From CBDHHC01 sp965263345 (GTDB lineage Bacteria > Pseudomonadota > Alphaproteobacteria > Rhizobiales > CBDHHC01), in NCBI GenBank assembly GCA_965263345.1, contig CBDHHC010000006.1, positions 248,001-312,000 of the forward strand: a stretch of DNA of 64,000 nucleotides. Reading direction: 5' to 3'. Each line of letters starts with the position of its first letter. Positions within the stretch are counted from its first letter, which is position 1. The translations under genes and the position numbers were made by a program. Below, one piece after another: positions 51,063 to 59,380 of this stretch. The notes under the pieces are model-generated. The model was given only the letters and a program-made list of their open reading frames with translations, did not search any database and was not told the origin of the DNA.

Positions 51063-51905
51063 TTAGAGTTTTCCCTTCTCACTCTTCAACTCCATCACGT
51101 GCTGTTGTAGAGCAGCTATATCACTTCTTAGTTGCTTTAGTTCTTCTAGGGTGTTTTTGTTTTCTTCATGTAGAGCATCGCGGTCTTCTTGGGCGCTTTC
51201 TTCATAGTCCTGCTGCATGGAAGAGACGATGATACCGATGAAGAGGTTGAGGACGGTGAAGCTAGTGAGCAGGATGAAGGGCACAAAGAAGAGCCAGGCT
51301 AATGGGTATTTGTCCATGACGGGACGAACGATGCCCATTGACCAGCTTTCCAGGGTCATAATCTGGAAAAGAGAATATAAAGAGCCACCGATTGATCCAA
51401 ACCATTGTGGGAAGCTCTCAGCAAAGAGATTGGTTGCTATCACAGCGAATAGATAAAAGATCATTGAAAGTAATGCTGTGATTGATCCCATGCCTGGGAT
51501 CGCTGTGATGAGACCATTGACGACACGTCTCATGGAAGGAATTGCGGAGGCCAGTCTTAAGATCCGTAAAATTCTTAATGCCCGAAGGACCTGGAATGGG
51601 CCTGTTGCCGGGATGAGTGCAATCGTGATGATGCAGAGGTCAAAGACATTCCAGGCGTCTTTGAAGAATGAGAGACCTTTGGCATAGAGGCGCGCAACTA
51701 TTTCGATTACAAAAAGTGTCAGGATTAAAATATCCAAAAAATGAATGATTGAGCCAAAGGAGGCCATCACTGATTTACTGGTTTCCAGGCCGAGAGTGAT
51801 TGCATTTAATATGAGCAGAACGATGATTGTCTTTTCAACAAACTTCGTGGAAATGATTTTATTGATATTATCTCTTTTGAGAAAAGTTAGAATATTCTTC
51901 AGCAT
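51063..51905 (-). CDS. Voltage-gated sodium channel (BacNav-type ion transporter)
   Basis: 280 residues. Six transmembrane segments; S4 is RALRILRILRL with Arg every third residue, and the pore loop has the selectivity filter TLESWSMGIV, as in NaChBac-type channels. A C-terminal coiled coil (about 235-280, HEENKNTLEELKQLRSDIAALQQ) follows S6, matching the tetramerisation bundle of this family. It probably carries Na+ current in motility or chemotaxis, as described for Bacillus. Lone gene between MBL and gabD. Confidence 0.93.
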   Translation of the reverse strand: MLKNILTFLKRDNINKIISTKFVEKTIIVLLILNAITLGLETSKSVMASFGSIIHFLDILILTLFVIEIVARLYAKGLSFFKDAWNVFDLCIITIALIPATGPFQVLRALRILRILRLASAIPSMRRVVNGLITAIPGMGSITALLSMIFYLFAVIATNLFAESFPQWFGSIGGSLYSLFQIMTLESWSMGIVRPVMDKYPLAWLFFVPFILLTSFTVLNLFIGIIVSSMQQDYEESAQEDRDALHEENKNTLEELKQLRSDIAALQQHVMELKSEKGKL

Positions 51906-52058
51906 TACTCATTTCTCTGCATTTTGGCTAGAACTCTCGATAAATTGGGAAGGTTCATCGAATCAATTGTTATAATTTTTAAGGATGACATGGTCTTGCG
52001 TCCAGAACTAATTGGACGCAGCTATATGTTGTTTATCCGGGAAATTTTTTGGATTTTT

Positions 52059-53552
52059 TTAGGAATTCTCTAAGCCACCCATCAAAAGGTATTTCATTTC
52101 CAGGAATTCATCCATACCATGATGAGAGCCTTCACGGCCCAAGCCTGATTCTTTGACACCACCAAAGGGGGCAAGTTCGTTTGATATGATGCCTGAGTTT
52201 ATACCAACCATGCCATATTCCAGCTTTTCTGCGACTTTCCAGATGCGGGCGATATTTTGTGCATAAAAATAGGCAGCCAGTCCAGAGTCAGTGTCGTTTG
52301 CCATTTCAATAACGTCATGGTCTTTATCGAATTTATGTATTCCTGCAACGGGACCAAACGTTTCTTCTGTTGATATTGCCATATTCATCGTGACATTTTT
52401 GAGTATGGTGGGCTGGAAGAAGGTTCCCCCCAGTTCATGTCGGTTTCCGCCTAATATGAGTTCAGCGCCTTTCTCAACAGCATCTTTGATATGTCGTTCG
52501 CTTTTTTCAATAGCTTGAGCATTTATTAGGGGCCCTTGTGTTACTCCTGCTGCTAAGCCATCACCCAGTTTAAGGTCCTTAACTTTTGCCGTTAGTTTTT
52601 CTATGAATTCGTCATAAATGGGGGTTTGAACAAAGATTCTGTTGGCACACACACAGGTTTGTCCCATATTTCTGAATTTTGATGCGATTGCCCCATCGAC
52701 AGCTTTGTTGATATTCGCGTCGTCAAAGACGATGAAGGGGGCATTTCCTCCTAATTCCAGGCTTACTTTTTTTACTGTATCAGCCGCCTGTCTCATCAAC
52801 AATTTTCCTACGTCTGTTGAGCCAGTGAAGGATATTGCTTTTACACTCTTACTCTCCATAATAGCTTTGCCTATATTTACAGCATCTCCGGTTATTATTT
52901 GGAGTGCCCCTGACGGAATGCCTGCCTGTATCGCCAATTCTCCAAGTGCTAATGCAGATAGAGGTGTTTCTGGGGCTGGTTTAACAATTACAGTGCATCC
53001 TGCAGCGAGTGCCGGGGAGACTTTGCGCGTGATCATGGCAGATGGAAAATTCCAAGGTGTAATGCATGCAGCAACGCCAATTGGCTGTTTCGTAACGATG
53101 ATTCTGGCATCTTTAATGTGGGTTGGGATTGTTTCGCCATAAATACGTTTGGCTTCTTCTGCGTAAAATTCAACAAAAGTCGCCGCATATGCTATTTCTC
53201 CCCGAGCTTCTGCAATCGGTTTTCCTTGTTCCAAAGTGATGATTTTTGCGAGATCTTCGGCATTCTTCTTTATCAGAGAAAACCAATTTCTTAATATTTG
53301 GCTTCGTTCTTTGGCCAGCATCTCTGACCATGTTTTAAAGGCGGCATTTGCATATTGGATTGCATTAATCGTGTCTTTTTCACCAAAGTTTGGAACTTTA
53401 GATATTTCCTGCTGATTTGCCGGATTGATTACGGAATTTTCTGGTGTGCCTTGCCATTTTCCATTTATGAGGCAATTCTGTTTTATAAGTGATGTATCTT
53501 GAAGGGTCATGGAGATTTCGCTCTTAAAATCGTTATGCAAGTCTTTATGCAT
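52059..53552 (-). CDS. gabD: NAD(P)-dependent succinate-semialdehyde dehydrogenase
   Basis: 497 residues, aldehyde dehydrogenase fold. Catalytic Cys lies in FRNMGQTCVCANRIFVQ, catalytic Glu in LELGGNAPF, and the cofactor-binding GSTDVGKLLMRQAA is present. The CVCANR block is typical of GabD. It probably oxidises succinate semialdehyde from GABA degradation into the TCA cycle. ATG 53552 is used; ATG 53510 would remove a 14-residue extension not expected in the family and remains possible. It is divergent from arsC. Confidence 0.9.
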   Translation of the reverse strand: MHKDLHNDFKSEISMTLQDTSLIKQNCLINGKWQGTPENSVINPANQQEISKVPNFGEKDTINAIQYANAAFKTWSEMLAKERSQILRNWFSLIKKNAEDLAKIITLEQGKPIAEARGEIAYAATFVEFYAEEAKRIYGETIPTHIKDARIIVTKQPIGVAACITPWNFPSAMITRKVSPALAAGCTVIVKPAPETPLSALALGELAIQAGIPSGALQIITGDAVNIGKAIMESKSVKAISFTGSTDVGKLLMRQAADTVKKVSLELGGNAPFIVFDDANINKAVDGAIASKFRNMGQTCVCANRIFVQTPIYDEFIEKLTAKVKDLKLGDGLAAGVTQGPLINAQAIEKSERHIKDAVEKGAELILGGNRHELGGTFFQPTILKNVTMNMAISTEETFGPVAGIHKFDKDHDVIEMANDTDSGLAAYFYAQNIARIWKVAEKLEYGMVGINSGIISNELAPFGGVKESGLGREGSHHGMDEFLEMKYLLMGGLENS

Positions 53553-53661
53553 ATTAAGAAGAAGATATAAGATTTGGTATTGTCTATAAGGACAGTATGG
53601 TTATTTATAGCTGCTAAGATTGTTATAAAAAGATAATAAAATAATAGGGAGCTTTTCTTAA

Positions 53662-54096
53662 ATGGGTCATTTTTTTCCAGTGGTTATTTATCATAATCCA
53701 GCATGCGGAACCTCAAGGAATGTTTTGAAAATCATTCAAGATTCAGGTTATGAGCCTGAGGTTATAGAATATTTGGAGGCTGGATGGACACGTCCACAAT
53801 TGCTAGCTTTATTTGCTGCAGCTGGTTTAACGGTTCGTCAGGCTTTACGTGAGACCAAATCGCCAGCTGAAGAGCTTGGATTGTTAGAAGATGGTGTTTC
53901 TGAAGATGTCTTGTTAAAGGCCATGTTAGAGCATCCGGTTCTGGTTAATCGACCGATTGTTGCTACGCCTAAAGGTGTCAAACTTTGCCGTCCATCGGAG
54001 GCTGTTCTTGATTTGTTGGATAAATTTCCGGCGGGGCCTTATGCAAAAGAAGACGGCGAATTGATTATTGATGAGACTGGTCAGAGGGTTAAATAA
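53662..54096 (+). CDS. arsC: Arsenate reductase, glutaredoxin-dependent type
   Basis: 144 residues of the ArsC/Spx-like thioredoxin fold. Active-site Cys in HNPACGTSRNVL, then RPIVATPKGVKLCRPSE. The Arg triad residues of E. coli ArsC are partly visible (RPIV, RPSE). It reduces arsenate to arsenite; with no ars operon nearby it may be a stand-alone gene. No arsB or acr3 is visible here. It converges on rplS with a shared terminator. Confidence 0.85.
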   Translation: MGHFFPVVIYHNPACGTSRNVLKIIQDSGYEPEVIEYLEAGWTRPQLLALFAAAGLTVRQALRETKSPAEELGLLEDGVSEDVLLKAMLEHPVLVNRPIVATPKGVKLCRPSEAVLDLLDKFPAGPYAKEDGELIIDETGQRVK

Positions 54097-54099
54097 TAA

Positions 54100-54127
54100 A
54101 AAAAGGACGTTATAAAACGTCCTTTTT
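54100..54127. terminator. Bidirectional terminator between arsC and rplS
   Basis: Perfect 12-bp stem AAAAAGGACGTT / AACGTCCTTTTT with a 4-base loop. A- and T-runs on both sides make it usable from either strand; convergent genes flank it. Confidence 0.9.
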
Positions 54128-54156
54128 ACTAAATCTCATTGATTGAAGAGAATGAC

Positions 54157-54828
54157 TTAATCTTCTTTTTTCTCTTCAGCTTCTTCTTCAGCCGGAACTT
54201 CTTCTACTGTCGCTGCAGCCATAAGGTCTCTTGCTTGCTCAACCCATTTTTCGCGTTCGATGCGGCCTTTAAAGTTCAAGATCTCATCAACTTTTGTTAA
54301 ATCATCGTCTGAGAAGTTAACAATTTGTTCGAATTTAACAATGCCGAACTTTGTTAAGCGTTTTTGAAGTTCTTCACCAATTCCTTTGATTTGTGTTAAA
54401 TCATCAGGATCGCCTTTTGGCTTTTTGAAGCCTTTGAACTTGTCTCTTGCAGCAAGTTTTTTACCACGGGCATCTGTGCGTTCAACAATTCTTGCAGCTT
54501 TACCACGTAGACCGCGCAGGTAGTATAGTTTCGCTCTTCTTACTTTACCACGGCGGATCACCTCAACTGAGTCGATAAGTGGTGAAAAGATTGGAAAAAC
54601 TCTCTCTACACCTTCGCCATATGAAATCTTACGAACCGTAAAGTTTTCTCTTAGTCCAGCACCTGCTCTTGCAATACATACGCCTTCGTAAGCCTGGATA
54701 CGCTCTCTTGAGCCTTCTTTTACTTTAACATTAACACGCACAGTATCTCCTGGCGCGAATTCTGGAACTGGTCTTTTTGATTCCAATTCTTGAGAATGTT
54801 CTCTTTCAATTTCTTCGATGATATTCAT
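54157..54828 (-). CDS. rplS: 50S ribosomal protein L19 with a C-terminal helix-hairpin-helix extension
   Basis: 223 residues instead of the usual 115-130. The L19 core (about 1-118) has FAPGDTVRVNVKVKEGSRERIQAYEG, SYGEGVERVFPIFSP and RRGKVRRAKLYYLRGLRGKAARI. After a basic linker comes DDLTQIKGIGEELQKRLTKFGI, then FSDDDLTKVDEILNFKGRIEREKWVEQA, an HhH-type domain like that fused to L21 in some alphaproteobacteria. An acidic tail (VEEVPAEEEAEEKKED) ends it. A GC-rich hairpin sits in its 5' leader. The leu genes to the right are on the opposite strand. Confidence 0.93.
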   Translation of the reverse strand: MNIIEEIEREHSQELESKRPVPEFAPGDTVRVNVKVKEGSRERIQAYEGVCIARAGAGLRENFTVRKISYGEGVERVFPIFSPLIDSVEVIRRGKVRRAKLYYLRGLRGKAARIVERTDARGKKLAARDKFKGFKKPKGDPDDLTQIKGIGEELQKRLTKFGIVKFEQIVNFSDDDLTKVDEILNFKGRIEREKWVEQARDLMAAATVEEVPAEEEAEEKKED

Positions 54829-54848
54829 CGGTTTATACCTTTCAAACG

Positions 54849-54884
54849 CGGGTGGGTCGCGTGGTTCGCGCTCTTGCTCACCCG
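54849..54884 (-). promoter_or_regulatory. GC-rich leader hairpin before rplS
   Basis: CGGGTG and CACCCG (54849-54854 and 54879-54884) form an outer stem; CGCG (54858-54861 and 54867-54870) closes an inner one. It lies 20 bases before the rplS ATG on the minus strand and may be an L19 autoregulatory leader. The remaining 54885-55138 is AT-rich with no gene. Confidence 0.4.
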
Positions 54885-55138
54885 ATTGACAATCACGTAC
54901 CCGTAATTTTCTATTGAGGAAAGCTGTCTTTTAGCTGAATTCAAGTCGTTTGTCGATGGGGCAAAGTCAAGAAATGTTATTTTTTTGTCAGAAAAACAAA
55001 TTTATTTAACATTATCAGTAAATTGTCAGGTTACTATCAATATAATTACGGTTAATTCGTAACATAAGATCAACAGTGTTGTGCTTGATTAAATGTATAT
55101 GCGGAAAACAAATGATTTTCCGCATATTACATAATTAA

Positions 55139-55963
55139 TTATTTGCTTCCGCTTAATGGCCAATCAAAACTGTATGCTAAGCCAACCAAACCTGAGAATT
55201 GGTTTTCATCTTCAACAATTGGACTATCAGCAGCATCGTCAAGTAGGCGTGTGTATGTGCCTTTTAGTTTCATTTCCCAGTTTTCGCTGAGTATGACAGT
55301 CATACCAAGGCTTGCATAAACAGATTTAAATCCAGCATCTGCATCAAATGGGGCAAGAGGACCAGATGATACGCTAAAGAATGCATCCATATAGTCGTCA
55401 CTTGAGTAAGTTGTTCCTACGCTTGCATCAACTTTAACACGGTCTGACAGTTCACGCTCGGCGCCAGCTTTAAGTTTAACTTCATAGCCTGTTTCATCCC
55501 CTCCGATTTGGTGGTGATAAGATGCTCCGAAGTATACAGATGATCCTAGCCAATATTTAAAATATCCACCTGCAACAAATCCACCATCAACATCGCCGGT
55601 GCCTGCAAGTAAATCGCCATCATCTTCATCTCTGCCAAAGCGATATCCAACAAGTGGTCCAAATTCAAAACCGTCTTTCTTATGAATGGCATATTTAACT
55701 GAGTCAGCGCCATCAATTGTTAGGCGATTCCCCAGGGTCCCCAAGCTTAAGTAGGGAAAACCAATCACTTCATACTCGTCAGAACCTTCATATTTGGGCT
55801 TAACAAAAGCGCCAGCACCAATTTTTACTCTTTTGGTTTTTTGTTTCGGTTCGTAGACATCGCCACCAGAAAGCGCTGAAGTACTTCCCATAACCAGTAC
55901 TAGCAGGCTTGTCGCGGTCAGCATTTTAAGGCTTTTGCTTATTGTCTGCCTCAGGGTGTTCAT
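55139..55963 (-). CDS. MipA/OmpV family outer-membrane protein
   Basis: 274 residues with a long signal peptide (KSLKMLTATSLLVLVMGSTSALS, cleavage about 32). The mature protein is a beta-barrel with alternating hydrophobic strands (AFVKPKYEGSDEYEVIGFPYLSL, then GYFKYWLGSSVYFGASYHHQIGG) and ends GLAYSFDWPLSGSK. MipA/OmpV proteins are barrels with scaffolding or permeability roles. Monocistronic, divergent from leuC. Confidence 0.85.
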   Translation of the reverse strand: MNTLRQTISKSLKMLTATSLLVLVMGSTSALSGGDVYEPKQKTKRVKIGAGAFVKPKYEGSDEYEVIGFPYLSLGTLGNRLTIDGADSVKYAIHKKDGFEFGPLVGYRFGRDEDDGDLLAGTGDVDGGFVAGGYFKYWLGSSVYFGASYHHQIGGDETGYEVKLKAGAERELSDRVKVDASVGTTYSSDDYMDAFFSVSSGPLAPFDADAGFKSVYASLGMTVILSENWEMKLKGTYTRLLDDAADSPIVEDENQFSGLVGLAYSFDWPLSGSK

Positions 55964-56252
55964 TCGTTTTCTGCCTTGTTAATAAATTTCGCCCGTATTC
56001 GTATTTATACTGATGAGCTTTGCGTTAATATTTACCTTCTAAATAACAAAAATATGGTTGTTTTGACTATGCTTATTTCGTCACATATTGTTTAAAAAAC
56101 AATAATTGTTGTATTTTTTTTGCTTTTTATGTTCTTTTTTCATCTGAAAAACGGGGTTTTCTTGACGTATGCCTAAATTTGAGCATATCTGTTGCTAGAA
56201 AACATGCAATTCGCATTATCTTCCAACATTATTAATATCGGGTAGTGGATAA

Positions 56253-57671
56253 ATGTCCGCAATGAATGACACTTCAAAAACACTTTATGACAAAATTTGG
56301 GATGACCATCTGGTTAATGAGCAAGAAGACGGTACTTGCCTTCTGTATATAGATCGACACCTTATTCATGAAGTAACAAGCCCACAAGCCTTTGAGGGTT
56401 TGAGAATGAGCGGGCGTAAAGTGCGTTCTCCAGAAAAAACTCTTGCTGTTGTTGATCACAATGTTCCGACAACGGATAGATCTAAGGGTATTGATGATCC
56501 TGATTCAGCCTTACAGGTTGAAACATTGGCGAAAAATGCGAATGAATTCGGCATTGATTATTTTAATGAAGTCGATTTGAGACAAGGCATTGTCCATATT
56601 GTGGGGCCTGAGCAAGGCTTTACTCTTCCAGGAACAACAATTGTGTGTGGAGATAGCCATACTTCTACTCATGGCGCTTTTGGAGCTCTTGCACATGGGA
56701 TTGGTACTTCAGAAGTTGAACATGTGCTTGCAACTCAAACGCTTATCCAGAAAAAAGCTAAGAATATGCTGATCCAGGTAGATGGACAAACACCAGAAGG
56801 TGTTACATCAAAAGACATTATTCTTGCTATAATTGGTGAGATTGGGACTGCTGGCGGCACAGGCCATGTTATGGAATATGCGGGTGATGCAATTCGTTCG
56901 CTTTCTATGGAAGGCCGGATGACGGTTTGTAATATGTCCATTGAGGGCGGTGCCCGTGCGGGTTTGATTGCTCCAGATGAAAAAACCTTTGAGTATATTA
57001 AAGGACGCCCACGTTCTCCAAAAGGTGCCGCATGGGATTTGGCTCAAAAATATTGGGAAACTCTTTATACTGATGAGGGTGCTGAGTTTGATACGGTTGT
57101 TAAATTAAACGCGGCAGACCTTCCTCCGATTGTAACTTGGGGGACAAGCCCTGAGGATGTTGTTGCTATTACAGGTGCAGTCCCTGATCCAGAAAATGTT
57201 GAAGATGTAAATAAGCAGGTCGCTATGAAACGTGCTTTAAGTTACATGGGGCTGGAACCTGGTACAAAAATGACCGATGTTAAGCTTGATCGTGTGTTTA
57301 TCGGATCTTGTACAAATGGCCGAATAGAGGACTTGCGTGAAGTTGCCAAAGTCGTTGAAGGTAAAAATGTTAACGAAAATGTTAATGCTATGATTGTTCC
57401 AGGATCAGGTCTTGTTAAAGAGCAAGCTGAGGCTGAGGGCCTAGATAAGGTCTTTGTTCAAGCTGGCTTTGACTGGCGTGAGCCTGGTTGCTCCATGTGC
57501 CTTGCAATGAATGCTGACCGTTTATCGCCTCAAGAGCGATGTGCTTCTACTTCTAACCGAAACTTTGAAGGGCGTCAGGGGCGTCAAGGTCGTACACATC
57601 TGGTATCTCCATCTATGGCAGCAGCAGCGGCTATTGCGGGTCATTTTGTTGATATCAGAGAGTTTTCCTGA
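56253..57671 (+). CDS. leuC: 3-isopropylmalate dehydratase large subunit
   Basis: Leucine biosynthesis, aconitase family. 472 residues; the 4Fe-4S ligands are in FIGSCTNGRIEDL and the CSMCLAMN motif, and the substrate region has VCGDSHTSTHGAFGALAHGIG. Works with LeuD (encoded 0.6 kb downstream) to isomerise 2- and 3-isopropylmalate. ATG 56253 begins the protein. An ACT-domain gene lies between leuC and leuD. Confidence 0.96.
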   Translation: MSAMNDTSKTLYDKIWDDHLVNEQEDGTCLLYIDRHLIHEVTSPQAFEGLRMSGRKVRSPEKTLAVVDHNVPTTDRSKGIDDPDSALQVETLAKNANEFGIDYFNEVDLRQGIVHIVGPEQGFTLPGTTIVCGDSHTSTHGAFGALAHGIGTSEVEHVLATQTLIQKKAKNMLIQVDGQTPEGVTSKDIILAIIGEIGTAGGTGHVMEYAGDAIRSLSMEGRMTVCNMSIEGGARAGLIAPDEKTFEYIKGRPRSPKGAAWDLAQKYWETLYTDEGAEFDTVVKLNAADLPPIVTWGTSPEDVVAITGAVPDPENVEDVNKQVAMKRALSYMGLEPGTKMTDVKLDRVFIGSCTNGRIEDLREVAKVVEGKNVNENVNAMIVPGSGLVKEQAEAEGLDKVFVQAGFDWREPGCSMCLAMNADRLSPQERCASTSNRNFEGRQGRQGRTHLVSPSMAAAAAIAGHFVDIREFS

Positions 57672-57747
57672 TAAGCCTTGCAGAATAAGAACTATTTCCA
57701 GTTTTAGGATTATGTTGAATATTGACCAAAAAAATCTGCGAATTATA

Positions 57748-57774
57748 AACCCGGCAGCATGAGTGCGCCGGGTT
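57748..57774 (+). terminator. Hairpin after leuC, possible attenuator
   Basis: AACCCGGC (57748-57755) pairs with GCCGGGTT (57767-57774) around an 11-base loop. A T-run follows only after 7 bases (ATACCTGTTTTT), so it is a weak terminator or an RNA processing element between leuC and the ACT gene. Confidence 0.4.
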
Positions 57775-57888
57775 ATACCTGTTTTTAATTCCCAAAAATA
57801 AGAGTTTTTTTAAGCATGCACTTTTGGGTGATGTATGGGAAGCCATAGCAGTCTTTTGAATAGATGGCATGTTAGTTAGGTCAATAAG

Positions 57889-58206
57889 ATGAATAAATAT
57901 CGCAAGATCGTCTTGGAAGATGTTTCAGAATGCTCTGCATATGATGATCAGAATGTGAGAGCAATGTTTTATGTTTATGCAAATCCAGATCCTAATTTGA
58001 TACAAAGGGTGGTTGGGATTTTTGCTAAATTGAGTCTTGTGCCTGACAGGATATACGTCGATCGGGAAGTTCATGCTGACCGTAATTTGAATATCGAATT
58101 ACGATTATTGAATTTAGATGTTGTCTGTGCGCAAAGAATAGAGAAAACACTTAGGTCTATCATAGGTGTAGAAAATGTAATAATGGTGGTTGAGGCTCAG
58201 GTATGA
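57889..58206 (+). CDS. Small ACT-domain protein between leuC and leuD
   Basis: 105 residues. From about residue 25 the sequence AMFYVYANPDPNLIQRVVGIFAKLSLVPDRIYVDRE, then LNIELRLLNLDVVCAQRIEKTLRSIIGVENVIMVVEA, has the beta-alpha-beta-beta-alpha-beta pattern of ACT domains, closest in feel to acetolactate synthase small subunits. ACT domains usually bind amino acids. Its position inside the leucine cluster suggests a regulatory subunit responding to leucine or a related amino acid; no other domain is present. ATG 57889. Confidence 0.65.
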   Translation: MNKYRKIVLEDVSECSAYDDQNVRAMFYVYANPDPNLIQRVVGIFAKLSLVPDRIYVDREVHADRNLNIELRLLNLDVVCAQRIEKTLRSIIGVENVIMVVEAQV

Positions 58207-58257
58207 TCCTCAAGACGGCTAATGTTAGCCGAATAGTGCAATGAAAGGGGTTGTTCT

Positions 58258-58863
58258 ATGGATAAATTTAATAAACTCACAGGAGTTGCAGCTCCTCTTC
58301 CTTTGATCAATATTGATACCGATATGATTATTCCAAAACAGTTTCTTAAGACAATTAAGCGAACAGGTCTTGGTAAAAATCTGTTCGATGAGATGCGTTA
58401 TGATGATGATGGTGCTGAAATAGAGAGTTTTGTGTTGAACAAAACTGCCTATAGAAATGCGACTATTCTTGTTGCCGGAGATAATTTCGGTTGTGGTTCA
58501 AGTCGTGAACATGCTCCTTGGGCTTTGCTTGATTTTGGTATTCGCTGCATTATTGCTCCTTCATTTGCCGATATCTTTTATAATAACTGTTTTAAGAATG
58601 GCATTCTTCCTATCTGTCTTCCTCAGTCTGATGTCGATAAGCTAATGGATGATGCTGAACGCGGTTCAAATGCGACTTTGACTGTTGATCTGGAAGCCCA
58701 AACTATTTCAGGGCCTGACGGCGGTGTTATTTCTTTTGATGTAGATCCTTTTCGTAAGAAATGCTTAATTGAAGGTCTTGATGATATTGGTTTGACGTTG
58801 CAGCATGAAACGAAAATTACTGATTTTGAGACACGTAAACAATCAGAAAGGCCATGGGCTTAA
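58258..58863 (+). CDS. leuD: 3-isopropylmalate dehydratase small subunit
   Basis: 201 residues; LeuD partner of LeuC. Signature NIDTDMIIPKQFLKTI near the N-terminus and NFGCGSSREHAPWALLDFGIRCII in the middle. Standard length. It follows the ACT gene by 51 bp, with GGGG before the ATG. Completes the isomerase. Confidence 0.96.
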   Translation: MDKFNKLTGVAAPLPLINIDTDMIIPKQFLKTIKRTGLGKNLFDEMRYDDDGAEIESFVLNKTAYRNATILVAGDNFGCGSSREHAPWALLDFGIRCIIAPSFADIFYNNCFKNGILPICLPQSDVDKLMDDAERGSNATLTVDLEAQTISGPDGGVISFDVDPFRKKCLIEGLDDIGLTLQHETKITDFETRKQSERPWA

Positions 58864-58885
58864 AGGCCTTTTGGATTAATGCCCA

Positions 58886-59128
58886 ATGACAGTTCAACTT
58901 GCAGTCATAGCTTTAGCTGCTGTTATCATGATTGGTGGCAGCTGGATGGTTTTGCGTCGCTCCCAAGAGATTGATTCTGCTGCCTTACAGGCTATTGGGG
59001 TGGTCTTGCTGATTCCTTCCATCCTTATTCTAGCAATTACAAATGCTTTAGAAAATCATATCCTTGCTACTTTGCTTGGCGGTATTTTCGGTTATATTTT
59101 TGCAAAGTCTAGCGATAGTACGAAATAA
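58886..59128 (+). CDS. Small two-helix membrane protein after leuD
   Basis: 80 residues with helices at about 3-21 and 36-52 and a third hydrophobic stretch (LATLLGGIFGYIFAKS). No family recognised. It follows leuD by 22 bp, so it is probably cotranscribed; ATG 58886. Similar small membrane genes occur in leu clusters in related genomes, by memory only. Function unknown. Confidence 0.6.
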   Translation: MTVQLAVIALAAVIMIGGSWMVLRRSQEIDSAALQAIGVVLLIPSILILAITNALENHILATLLGGIFGYIFAKSSDSTK

Positions 59129-59380
59129 ATTAAAACTTGTGAAATAAGTGTTTGGAGTTATTAAATCTCTTAAATATATATCGTCGTATAATTTTAAAAA
59201 CGGCGATATTTCTATAAATACTTCTAAATTATTTATAAAAAACCTCAATTAAATCGGGGCATAAAAATAAAAAGTTTATATTTCTTATAAACAATCTTGC
59301 AAAAAAAACATTAAAGCTTTAGGCATTATTCTAACCCAAAAGGTTTCATAAAATATTCATAAATATAAAAGGTTGTATTG

